DNA from: Owenia fusiformis
Lineage: Eukaryota; Annelida; Polychaeta; Sabellida; Oweniidae
Direction: 5' to 3'
Assembly (NCBI GenBank): GCA_903813345.2
Contig: CAIIXF020000004.1
Span: 1,468,513 to 1,528,512 of the forward strand
Length of the DNA: 60,000 bases
Position 1 is the stretch's first letter; every line of letters begins with the position of its first letter. The notes beneath the pieces were generated by a model. The model made no database searches. It saw nothing but the letters and a program-made list of their open reading frames with translations, and was not told the DNA's origin. Of this stretch, positions 21,739 to 32,593 are shown piece by piece. The position numbers and the translations under genes were made by a program.

Positions 21739-24137
21739 TTATCCAGATGGAGTCGGCTGGCACTGCACCGTTAAACCAACTCCTGTCGTCGGTAAAGGAG
21801 CAGCACAATTGGGACTCCCTAACGATATGTCACTGCATTCACATCTTGCCTTTGCCATGTCTTTGGCGGTGTTCATTGCAGTTTCATCAGCAAAGTATAA
21901 CCCAGTAGAAATTCCTCCATAGCTTGATCCCAAGGGAGGTTGGAATGCAAACAGATGTAAGCTTGTTGCAACTTGGAAACTGGCAAGAGCGGGAAGAACA
22001 CTGCTTACGCTACATCCGGTGCCTTGAACATCAATCTCAACAAGGGTAATTGTACTCCCCGGTGGAGGAAACGTAGGACCACTTCCTTTAAACTCCAGGC
22101 ACACTGTCCTACTTGTAGTCGTATCCTCACGTATGCCATATATGTCCCCGGTACTGCTATCTTTTGACGTTGCTCTTACTGAGGATTCATCTCCGGAACT
22201 GCCTACTAACACTCTTACTTTTATGTACCATGCCCAATATACTGTTGGCGCTTGGGGAAACCAGGCCAACGGCCAAAGTGCTGGTGTACCAGGACAAACA
22301 GGTGCGATTCCTATGATTGGCTGTGCCGTCAAACAGACTGAGTACTCGTACAATGTATTTGGATCTCTATAAAACCTGTAATGAGAATCAGAAAGGGTTG
22401 CCTCCTGACATCGTACTGATGACCACCAGGCGTGATATTGACATTTAACTGAATCACACAAGAAACACCGTGGGTTCGCTGAATTGGGACAATTACTGCT
22501 ACAGTATGCTGGACTCTCGCAAAGGTTATTTACGCTATGGTAGACTGGTCCATCGGTGTTCAAGGAAATTGAGGCACCTAGAGTAGCATTAGTCTCGATT
22601 GGTCTGTTGTGTGAAGTTGTGGGGCCCATGCCAGTAAATGCTGGGATGCTGTTAACAACAGAGTACTCGGGAGGACTCCCTCCTAGTGTAGCTGAGGATG
22701 AAAATGCACCATTTTCATTTTCAGCAAACAAGTAGGCATGGATATTTGTTGCTCCACACACAGTCAAGATACAATTTTCGATTGACCTGATGCCCGATTT
22801 CCCCTCGTAAGACATTCCTCCCGTTGTGATCGTGTTCCAAGATGGTCCATATCCGGGCATTGAACCAAGTGCAATGACGGTCAAGTCAGTAGAAGAGGTC
22901 CATGGTATTTCTGTATTGAATGTCGCATCTGTAAACATCCTCATGTTTATAAAACAGTAATTTAATGCCGGTCTGTCGAAGTTCAGCCAGTACCTGTCAG
23001 TTATGACAGTGTTTCCCACTAGGAAAGTGCTAGTAAAGGATGATTGTTGTCGCTTTTGTCTCTCCTTTCCCCTTTCAAGTTTGGTGAGATTTTCCCTGGG
23101 ATCAAAAATCTTATCTGAAAAATACTCAATGTCCTCCGATTCTCCCTTTGTTCCCCTTTCAAGTTTGGTTGGATCTTTCCAGCGACCAGAAACTTCATCT
23201 AAAGTATACAGTTGTACAGGTGGATCTTGGGTTTGGTCAATGAAATTTGCTCTGATCGCAGCACTAGCACTGCCTTTAAATGTAACTTCAGTGCCATCTA
23301 ATTTTTCAAAACCCAACCGAAACATTCCTGAAGTCTCCAGGGGTCCGGTATTACCATCTTCATCCTCAAATGTTAGGTCTCCTGGCATTGTATTCATTGA
23401 TGAAAGATCTCTAGGGTCAACAAAGTTCATGAAAGCATTGACTTTGCCTTCGGAAACTTTTCCTTTACTGTCTACAAACTGACCTGGTGGAATTAGAGCC
23501 TGGACGAAAGGTTCGCCCGAGCCTTCTTTGACTGTTGCAATTGTAAGTCGATTAGTTTCCCTTGGGTCAATCTGAGTCGGCTTTTTCTTCTCCATCATAG
23601 GAATGTCTCTATAAAATGATCCAATATGACCAGCAGGTATCTGAAACACTTTTGTCGCCGGTATAAGGTTTTGCAGATACCATCTACTCGGTCTCACGTG
23701 CACAACGATTCGTGTCTGCCCTTGTGGTACACTGAAGTGGAAGTTACCAGTAAACCCTGTGTATGTTTTCAAATTACCTCCCAGTAATACCTCGCCAAAG
23801 ATCAGTGGCTCATTGTTATCAACACCAAATGCCCTTCCATAGAAAACCACGGACGTATCTTGCGTAGACACTTCACCCGTCTCTGGGTCTTTAGCTTGGT
23901 TGCAAACAATACAGCCACATTGTTCCGTCACCACAACATTGATGCTGATATCATTTTCACATTTTACAACGACTGTATCTTGTGCAGTTGGGCCACAGCA
24001 ATATTCTGGTTCATTATCGTATTGCCTTTCAGCTGTTTGATTCTTGCATGAGCTTTCACTACATTTTTTCACATCAAACGTTCTAGGTTCGCATCCACGA
24101 GGTAGCTCCTGTATATGGGATTCTGGCTCAGAACAAA
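21739..24137 (-). CDS. CILP-like A exon 4, main body
   Basis: Acceptor aatttttcag; stop TAA at the low end. Enters in phase 1, completing Val before CSEPESHIQELPRGCEP. One 2.4-kb exon holds the Cys-rich, regulatory-like and C-terminal parts. The frame is open upstream of the acceptor by a few codons, but those are intronic. Confidence 0.9.
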
Positions 24138-26535
24138 CTGAAAAATTATCAATTCGTGCCACATGTATTCGATTGACAATATATAACAGGATATATGATA
24201 TATTTTAGCACCATGCAAAGAATATTCATTGGCCCAAAGAAAAGTTCAAATCACTTTGGATTATTTGTACTCTTAACTAATGTTATGAAATGGCATTCAA
24301 CTTTTTTGGTAAATGCCAGTAGCTAATTTGGGTCAAATAACATTGCAGATATAGGAAACTTCAACATTCATTAGATTTATTGTATCAATTCACATAAATT
24401 AAGATCATTTCTACTTGAATCTAGTCTATTGAATTATTGTATCCTTTATAATGGATTCTATCATATTCAAATGGAGTAAAATAAACGCTAAGAACTAACC
24501 GTTGTCATCTTCTTTGCAGAAATATCTCACTTCATAGTTCAGACATCGACGGTTTTTCTGTTTTCTGTTGTAACATGCTAATCCACCTATTACAGAACAG
24601 GCAGCTTTTTTATGAAACACCTGGCCTGTTTTGGAAGCAGGAATATGGGTCCTCACAGTCCTACATTCTATTGCAGACGGGGTTTCACATGGCAATCGCT
24701 TGAATATAACAATATGATAATCTTATGCCTGAGTTACATTTGCTGCGATTCATCGGCTGGCGCCCGGACGAATGAGTATCCTGTTCAAAGTTGAATACAT
24801 TTGTGAACAGGATACTCAATTGGCCGATCGCCGGCCGATGAATCGGAGCAAATGTGACCCAGGCATTACCCATGTTTGTATGGATGAAGACGTATATCAT
24901 GCATGTTAGGTGAATATATAGAGGAGGGCCAGAGGGCCTGAGAGAAATATTATATTGTCTCGAGGAATAAACACATATGTAATCCCGACCAGTAAAAAGC
25001 TTTTTATTTCATGATATTCATGACTGAACATCCATATCTGATTTTTGTATGAAACAAAAGTAGACTATATAATTATTTAGTCTCCAGAATATGACTTTAC
25101 GGCAAAACCCCGAGAGTCGAATACACATTTCGTGAGCGGGATTGTAAGGTTAATACGATTTTCGTGGGTGGAATCGGGCGGGACAATACGATTTTTTAAT
25201 ATCATAAAATATTCCCGGGTGTTATTCACCGGGAAGTAGTAGTATCATGGGATGAATAATTAATATGAAAATCAAAATGTCATATTTAGGAACAAATCTT
25301 TTTAAACTTGTAAGCATAACATATAGTTTATGCTATGAATCCACCTAATGGTATTCTTTATTTAAACAACATGAAACATTGTAAAATGTTAGTAATGCGT
25401 GGGTAGTAACGTGTCATCATATTTTTAATGCAAGCCATAGCAGACTTACCCCTTCCTTCCTGAAGTCCCGTGTTGTTTCAAAATCCCCCTTTCCGCTTGG
25501 GTAGTCTCGGTTCAACCAAACAGACCAACCAGCCCCTGGAAAGAACAATTCACTATCAGGAATCTCCCTACGTTTAAAATAATTTCCGACAAAAGTGCAT
25601 ATATTCCTTAATTATTTATTAAAACGAGCGTTTCAATGGGACCATTGATTTAATCAATGAATGACGTTTAAATTTCAGTTTGCAGAATACGGCAATCTGA
25701 TCGAGCTTACAATTACATGCCCATTCGTGTTATGTCAAAAGGGTTGCCTACATTAGAGATGAAAACACATGACTATTAACATATGCTCAGGGGAATGTAA
25801 AGCAAATTGTAGAAATAAGTGAGGACAAAAAAAATTGAATGATAAACAACTTGGGGGGGGGGGACAATAGACCCTTATAGACTGTGAATATGGATAATTA
25901 AGAAAATACTCAAATACTAGAATTTTTTGTAATGATCCCTCACAGGTCTTAAATACACATAGAACATCCAAAATAATTCGGCGCCGTTTCGGCATCGAAA
26001 AATTCGGCGCTGTTCCGGAACCGTTTCGGCACCGAAACCCAGTACCTTTCGACACCAAAATTTGCCACCGGACTAGTCAGTCCATTTGGTGCCGAAACGG
26101 CACCGAAATTTGGCACCGAAACGGCGTCGAAAATCAGATTGCATTTTGGGGGTGTAGCCCTTGGCATGCGTATTTCTTTTGTTAAAAAGGATAGAAATTT
26201 CTTGTAATGTGAGACCACTAAATAATTTCGTTTTATATAGTAATTAGTAGAGTAATAACTAGTAAATTTAAATCCGAACAACGACACATCCCCATCCCTA
26301 TTCGAAAAGGTTTAGACTAAACAGATATGTCAATGATAAGAGTCAAAGGACCCGGCCTGTCTTGAATGCCTTAGTGTATGGTCTAAAATGAACACAAAAC
26401 TCATACATTAAGAAATATAGTATTGTGTGAACGTTATTAAACTCTCGAGATATGAAACCAACACCTACCTTGAACAAAATACATCGTGCTGTGTGCAGCA
26501 CAGAAAAATGCAAATAAGAGCTTCGCTTTTTCCAT
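21739..26535 (-). CDS. CILP-like secreted matrix protein A
   Basis: Four exons (26469-26535, 25450-25535, 24500-24698, 21739-24137) encode 916 residues. Order: signal peptide (1-22, MEKAKLLFAFFCAAHS); WxxW domain (WSVWLNRDYPSGKGDFE, PSAIECRTV, CLNYEVRYFC; about 25-117); Cys-rich segment (119-200); a carboxypeptidase-regulatory-like fold (GEVLLGG, YTGFTGNFHFSVPQG, about 209-300); a conserved region with NFVDPRDL and MFRLGFEKLDGTEV; a basic RQKR at 477-480; then a Cys-containing C-terminal half rich in Trp and Pro. Vertebrate CILP is secreted into matrix and cut by a furin-type protease near its middle; RQKR fits that. The TSP1 and Ig modules of vertebrate CILP are not seen. A 23-residue internal duplication around TKLERG sets it apart from paralogue B. 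Likely an extracellular matrix or mucus protein; exact role unknown. Confidence 0.88.
24500..24698 (-). CDS. CILP-like A exon 3, second half of WxxW domain
   Basis: 199 bp, acceptor attcaag, donor gttagt. Encodes RLPCETPSAIECRTV to YEVRYFCKEDDN. Same length and phase as exon 3 of paralogue B. Confidence 0.9.
24726..24865. repeat. Foldback hairpin next to a splice acceptor
   Basis: Arms of about 60 bases pair: tgcctgagttacatttgctg and gagtatcctgttca on the left, and their near-complements on the right. It sits 27 bases from the exon 3 acceptor of CILP-like A. A partial relative is at about 28755-28825 (aaatgtgactggggt). Confidence 0.75.
25450..25535 (-). CDS. CILP-like A exon 2 (WSVWLNRDYPSGKGDFE)
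   Basis: 86 bp, acceptor ctttccag, donor gtaagt. Enters in phase 1 and leaves in phase 0. Carries the W-S-V-W signature. Confidence 0.9.
25980..26133. repeat. Cluster of short palindromes, TTTCGGCACCGAAA type
   Basis: In intron 1 of CILP-like A. Variants of ttcggcaccgaaa recur about eight times in 150 bases on both strands, in an otherwise AT-rich intron. It is a local GC peak. Function unknown. Confidence 0.7.
26469..26535 (-). CDS. CILP-like A exon 1, signal peptide
   Basis: ATG at 26535 gives MEKAKLLFAFFCAAHSTMYF; donor gtaggt after one base of a Gly codon. 67 bp, same as paralogue B. Confidence 0.85.
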
Positions 26536-26614
26536 TTTGGCGTCTGACGTTGCCGGTAGCTGTTACGATGTTGTTAATTTAGATTCGACGAACTTTAAGA
26601 GAAGAGCGGTGTAC

Positions 26615-26623
26615 CTATATATA
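26615..26623 (-). promoter_or_regulatory. TATA box of CILP-like A
   Basis: tatatatag on the minus strand, about 80 bases before the ATG. Paralogue B has a TATA box at a similar distance. Confidence 0.6.
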
Positions 26624-26905
26624 CAAGTGTATACAAGTGAAAATTTAATTGGCCGTGTGCTTCATTTATTGAAATTTGTGATTGTTGTTGCCAATTGCTA
26701 TTTTATTACGAGATTTTATGAGGTATTGTGTGCAAGTACCATTGTTGAAGTTGGCAATTACGTGCTACAGTGCAATGCTCATCTTCTAGATTCCTTCACT
26801 AAAATAATCATGATATACTGTTCACCTCCTGGTACAAATCTGATGTCCACTGCCAAGGCTGTCAAATGACAAATGGTGCCAAAGTGTACATCTAGCTAGT
26901 AAAGG

Positions 26906-27420
26906 TATAACTTTGCTCTTTCAAAGACTGACTGATCTGATAGAACAACCTTTGCACGGCCCCTATCCCGCTACAGAATCGTGACGGCTGGAACTAAAGT
27001 ACTGAAATCAGGTGCTTACTCTAAATCTCCAAAATGTTCTCTACTTCTCTATGCTCCATTTGAGAAAGTTTGTAAGTTATTAGCTGCTTCTGTACCTGAA
27101 CTTATTTTTATCCTCGAGTAGATATTTTCTACCGAGAAACCAAAATGGTGGTTTTGACGGTTTTCACGAAGTAGCGTTTCTTGGTAGAAAATATCCAATC
27201 TAGGATAAAGAGAAGTCCTGATTGGCACAGAAGCAGCTAATAACTTACGAACTTTTACAAACGGAGATTTGGAATGTAGGGAACATTCGAAGATATAAAG
27301 TTAGCACATGATTTCAGTATTTCAGTTTCAGCCGTCACGATTCTGTAGAGAGTGATAGGGGCCGTGCAAAGCTGATCTACATGCATCAGATCAGCCAGCC
27401 TTTGAAAGAGGTAAGCTAAT
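26906..27420. repeat. Long inverted repeat (~515 bp) upstream of CILP-like A
   Basis: Arms of about 220 bases: ctctttcaaagactgactga, tttgcacggcccctatc and cagaatcgtgacggctg on the left pair with their near-complements ending gaaagaggtaagc. The centre holds tagatattttctaccgagaa and its inverse. Non-coding, MITE-like. Its near end is about 280 bases above the TATA box. Confidence 0.82.
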
Positions 27421-28257
27421 TATCTTTAAATCACAGAAACACTTTAAATATGATTGAAATATTCTAGGATTGTGTTGCATTGTATCATGATGTTGAGTCA
27501 TAATCAATGGCAAGAGAGGGAAGCTCTGATATCGTTTATTTGTGATTCGAAAAGTGCTCTGGCATATCATGGTTTGTTTTCCTTGTATATGGTTGTGCTC
27601 TTTACTATATATAGTACATGTATATGTTTCTATTTTTTGTTTTGTTTAATACTTTTTTATCAATCGATAATTTAGCAATCATGCGTGCATATATTCCAGT
27701 TTGTGTTTCTGTATACGTGTATATGAACTTACATTCCCTGACGTGTCATTTATGAATGTTCCACTATGAATTAACTTTTATGATGGCTTTTTATAACTGT
27801 CATAAAGTATGTTTCTGAAAGGTGATATTTTGCACGTCAGGTCATTAATTTTATTATTTATATTGACGGTGTTTTGAAAAAGAAAGTGTTGCCGAGTACG
27901 ATTTTAATAATATGTTTTATAGTTCCAGAGAACGTTTTCTCCAAAATGAAAATAACAGTATTATCCCCGAACGCAGGGTCCCTGGTGTCAGCCATTCTCC
28001 ATAACCTATGTGTGGCGAATTCACACATATAAAACTCCTTATGGGGGCTTGAGTTTAGGTTAAATAAAGTAATTATTGCTTAAAATATCAAAGTGAACAA
28101 AACATGTATATGCGTTTTGCAGAATTATTATTTTTAATTGTCGTAATTTAGGAAAGTTTTCAGGGAATTCTTTTGCTACGGGGTCACACCTGAATAAACA
28201 TGATCATTTTCATAATCATCTAACCTTACCAGGAAACATCAAACACGTGTAAGACTG
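27421..28257. other. Intergenic, second half of the segmental duplication
   Basis: Contains 27767-28040, matching 18128-18430. No gene recognised; one 73-codon frame at 27454 is unconvincing. Confidence 0.5.
27767..28040. repeat. Segmental duplicate, copy 2
   Basis: Partner of 18128-18430, same orientation; 9.6 kb offset, close to the 8.6 kb offset of the two CILP-like stop codons. Confidence 0.7.
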
Positions 28258-28735
28258 TTCATTAGTCGTGTTTTAGGTCTCTCAATATTGTAATTGTACA
28301 AAGGAAAGTTTGGTTCATTAAAAAAAGTATCTTGTAAATGAAATAAAAGGTTAACTTTAATTTTTTAATCTATTTTTTTTTGTTTTAATCTTTTGAATAC
28401 GTTTTGTTAAATGAAGCAGAATTTCATTTGTATAATAACAATATTGAGAGACCCAAACACGTTGTGTATATGTCATTTTGTTCCAATGGTCGAGGTTGGG
28501 ACAGATATTCATTTCATTCTCAAAAATTGGTAGAAAGGAGCAAGATAACAATTGCACTAAAGACAAAAAAAATGTTAACCAAAACAGTTCTATGAAATAT
28601 ATAGAGAAATTTTTGCATTAAATTGGTCAAGTGGCCATTACATAAAGGACCGTCTTTTTACGAAATGTTTTCAATAATTGGTTTTAAAGAAAAACAATGT
28701 TGGTTTCAGTTCTCCATATCGATACCAATCCTTTA
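28258..28735. repeat. Hairpin MITE family, copy 2
   Basis: ggtctctcaatattgtaatt near the left and aacaatattgagagaccc further in are complementary. It ends ctccatatcgataccaatcc. One arm is shortened compared with the copy at 37548-38287. Confidence 0.7.
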
Positions 28736-29377
28736 CAAGAATTCGTGTATGTATAAACGAATACAGTTTAATTGATCTGCGGTCGACGAACGACCGCCGT
28801 ACGACAAATGTGACTGGGGTGTTATATCTCTGAAGAGTGAAATATGGGGAGTTATAGGAAATAAGGTCAAGTTACATCTCTTTTCCTGTCTTATAGACAC
28901 ATCACTCCCTCCCCTCCGTTAACCCCTCTGTTCAACTTTAATTATTTTTATTTAATTGATTAGTGTCATTGATTAGTTATCTAAGGACGTATTGAAATAC
29001 AGCCAGGAATAGATGCTTAAAATCAATGTTTGATTTTACGGATAAAATGCTACACTATAGAAACTTTATGAATGCCGCAATGCTCCACCCACCATGATCA
29101 CAATAACATAGCATCCATTAATACTGTAATACCTCAATATCAATGAAAATTACATGATTCCAAGCACTTTCTTAAATTCTTTCTTAAATGACTTTTTAAA
29201 GTAATATTTGAATGATAAACTATATTTCCAGTGTCAGAAGTGTTTGGCTCTTTAAAAATATGCTTGAGATTGAATATACTACATGTACTAGTAGCCAGCA
29301 AAAATTGTAAAATTGTGACATGTTTATGGAATTAAACTCAACTGGTCTGTAGTCTTTGTTTCGCCTTTAAACAATTT
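28736..29377. other. Intergenic, nothing coding
   Basis: A short GC-rich palindromic spot at 28778-28806 (gcggtcgacgaacgaccgc) and otherwise AT-rich sequence. Confidence 0.45.
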
Positions 29378-30085
29378 ATATGTTCTGAATAAGCATAGTT
29401 TAATAAATACTACCTTAGAACATGTTCATATTTAGTAATTGTGACAAAGTATTAATTACGCCTTCTTCCCGTTACTAATTGTATTCAGTTCTGAATAAGC
29501 ATAGTTTAATAAATACTGCCTTAGAACATGTTCATATTTTGTCATTGTGACAAAGTATTAATTACGCCTTCTTCCCGTTACTAATTGTATTCAGTTCTGA
29601 ATAAGCATAGTTTAATAAATACTCCCTTAGAACATGTTCATATTTAGTCATTGTGACAAAGAATTAGTTACGCCTTTTTCCCGTTACTAATTGTATTCAG
29701 TTCTGAATAAGCATAGTTTAATAAATACTGCCTTAGAACATGTTCATATTTTGTCATTGTGACAAAGTATTAATTACGCCTTCTTCCCGTTACTAATTGT
29801 ATTCAGTTCTGAATAAGCATAGTTTAATAAATACTGCCTTAGAACATGTTCATATTTTGTCATTGTGACAAAGTATTAATTACGCCTTCTTCCCGTTACT
29901 AATTGTATTCAGTTCTGAATAAGCATAGTTTAATAAATACTGCCTCAGAACATGTTCATATATAGTCATTGTGATAAAGTATTAATTACGCCTTTTTCCC
30001 GTTATTGATTATATTCAGTTCTGAATAAGCATAGTTTACCTCTTGAGTAAATAAATACTGCCTCATATAGTTCATGTCCATATTC
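29378..30085. repeat. Tandem array, 109-bp unit, about 6-7 copies
   Basis: gttctgaataagcatagttt begins units at about 29380, 29488, 29597, 29700, 29809, 29917 and 30018. Each holds tactgccttagaacatgttc and attacgccttcttcccgtta. The last unit passes into a single cttgagtaaataaatactgcc stretch shared with the array downstream of paralogue A. Confidence 0.9.
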
Positions 30086-30248
30086 AGTCATTTTGGATAC
30101 ATTTTGCTTTTTATGTCAATATACATTTGTGTTTTAAAGTATAGTATGCTCAATTATGGATTTTGTGTAAATTAAGTGCTCGATTAGGAAAACAATGCTA
30201 TAATATAGCTAGTATTAAGATTCGAGGGCTGTATATCTAGTGTCACTT

Positions 30249-30254
30249 TTTATT
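30249..30254 (-). promoter_or_regulatory. Poly-A signal of CILP-like B
   Basis: AATAAA on the minus strand, about 37 bases after the stop codon. Confidence 0.6.
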
Positions 30255-30290
30255 AGTTCAATGTTACACAAATGAATTGATGCTGCTCCT

Positions 30291-32593
30291 TTATCCAGTT
30301 GGCGTTGGCTTACACTGCACTGTTAATCCAACTCCTGAAGTTGGTAAAGGGACAGCACAGCTTGGAATTCCTAACGATATGTCACTGCATTCACATCTTG
30401 CCTTTGCCACGCCCTTAGCGGTTATCATAGCAGGTTCATCAGCAAAGTATAACCCAGTAGAAATTCCTCCAAAGCTCGATCCCAAGGAAGGTTTAAATGC
30501 AAACAAATGTGAGCTTGATGTATCTTGGAAACTGGCAAGAGCAGGAAGGACACTGCTTATGCTACATCCGGTGCCTTGAACATCAATTTCAACGAGAGTA
30601 GTTGCAGTACCTGATGGAAGTTTAGGGCCACTTCCTTTAAACTCCAGGCACACTGTCCTACTTGAAGTCGTATCCTCACGTATGCCATATATGTCCCCGG
30701 TGCCGCTATCTTTTGACGTTGCTCTGACTGAGGATTCATCTGCGGAACTGCCTACTAACACTCTCACCTTTATGTACCACGCCCAATACTGCGGCGCTTG
30801 GGGAAACCAGGCCAATGGCCAAAGTGCTGGTGTACCAGGACAAACAGGTGCAATTCCTATGATTGGCTGTGCCGTCAAACAAACTGAGTACTCATACAAT
30901 GTATTTGGATCTCTATAAAACCTATAATGGGGATCCCAAGGTGTTGCCTCTTGGCATCGCACTGATGACCACCACCCGTGGTACTGACATTTAACGGAGT
31001 GACACAAGAAACACCTTGGGTTTGCAGGATTTGGGCAACTACCGCTACAATATGCTGGGCTCTCGCAAAGGTTGTTTATGCTATGGTAGACTGGTCCATT
31101 GGTGTTCGAAGAAGGGGCACCTAGAGTAGCATTAGTCTCGATTGGTCTATTGTGTGTAGTTGTAGGGCCAGTGCCAGTAAATGCTGGTATGTAATTAACA
31201 ACAGGGTACGTTGGAGGACTCCCTCCTAGTGTAGATGAGGATGAAAATGCACCATTTTCGTTTTCAGCAAACAAGTAGGCGTGGATATTTGTTGCTCCAC
31301 ACACAGTCAAGATACAATTTTTTGTGGACCTAACTTGCGATTTTCCCTCGAACGACATTCCTCCAGTTGTAATCATGTCCCAAGATGGATCAGAGCCAGG
31401 CCTTGAACCCAGTGCAATTACTGTCAAGTCAGTAGAAGATGTCCATGGTATCTCTGTGGTGAATGTCGCATCTGTATACATTCTCAAGTTTATAAAACAG
31501 AAATTCAAATACGGACGGTCAAAGTTTATCCAGTACTTGTCAGTTATTACTGCATTCCCTACTAAGAAAGTACTGGGAAATGATGCTTTAGAACGCCTTT
31601 GTCTACCTGTTCCCTGTTCAAGTGGAGTCGGATTTCCCCATCGACCAGATGCCTCATTCAAGGTGTATACCTGTACAGGGGGAATCTGGGTTTGGTCAAT
31701 AAATTCTGCGCCGATCGCTGCATCAATACTGCCTCTCAATTTTACCTCAGTTCCGTCTAATTTTTCAAAACCCAACCGAAACATCCCTGAAGTCTGCAGG
31801 GGTCCTGTATCACCATCTTCATCCTCAAAGGTTAGGTCTCCTGGCATCGTATTAATTGATGAAAGATCTCTCGGGTCAACAAAGTTTATAAAAGCATTGA
31901 TTTTGCCAGTAAAACTTGCTCCTTTGCTGTCTACAAACTGGCCTGATGGAATTGAAATCTGAATGAACGGATCACTTGAAGCCTTTAATGTTGCAACTGT
32001 AAGTCTATTAGTTTCTGTTGTGTCAATCTGTATTGGCTTAGGTTTTGTCATCATTGGAATGTTTCTGTAAAATGCCCCAATATGACCTGTGGGTACTTGA
32101 AACGCCTTTGTTGTTGGTATGAGATTTTGCCGAAACCATAGACTCGGCCTAACAGTCACAACAATTCGCGTCTGTCCCTTTGGTACTTTGAAATGAAAGT
32201 TACCAGTAAATCCAGTATATGTTTGTAAAACACTTCCCAGTAATACCTCGCCAAAGGTCAGTGGTGCATTATCGTCAACTCCAAATGCTCTTCCATAAAA
32301 AACCACCGACGTATCTTGAGTAGACACTTTCCCTGTTACTGGGTCTTTAGCTTGGTTACAAACAATACAGCCGCATTTTTCCGTCACCATAACATTGATG
32401 CTTATATCATTTTCACATCGCACGACGACTGTCTTTTGTGAAGTTGGACCACAACAGTATTCTGTTTGTCCAGCTATTTGCCTTTTAAGCGGTTGGATCC
32501 TGCACGGGTTTCCACTGCATTTTTTCACATTATAGCTTTTAGGGTTGCATCCACGAGGGAGCTCTTGTACATGTGATTCTGGCTCAGTACAAC
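30291..32593 (-). CDS. CILP-like B exon 4, main body
   Basis: Acceptor gatttttag; enters in phase 1 (Gly completed), then CTEPESHVQELPRGC. The open frame includes the furin-type RQRR and the C-terminal half, ending at a TAA-type stop. Confidence 0.9.

Noticed and set aside
23003-23482. 159-codon plus-strand ORF
   Set aside because: Antisense shadow of CILP-like A exon 4.
26486-26869. 127-codon plus-strand ORF
   Set aside because: Lies over the exon 1 and promoter of CILP-like A on the other strand, with no recognisable features.
31324-31962. 212-codon plus-strand ORF
   Set aside because: Antisense shadow of CILP-like B exon 4.
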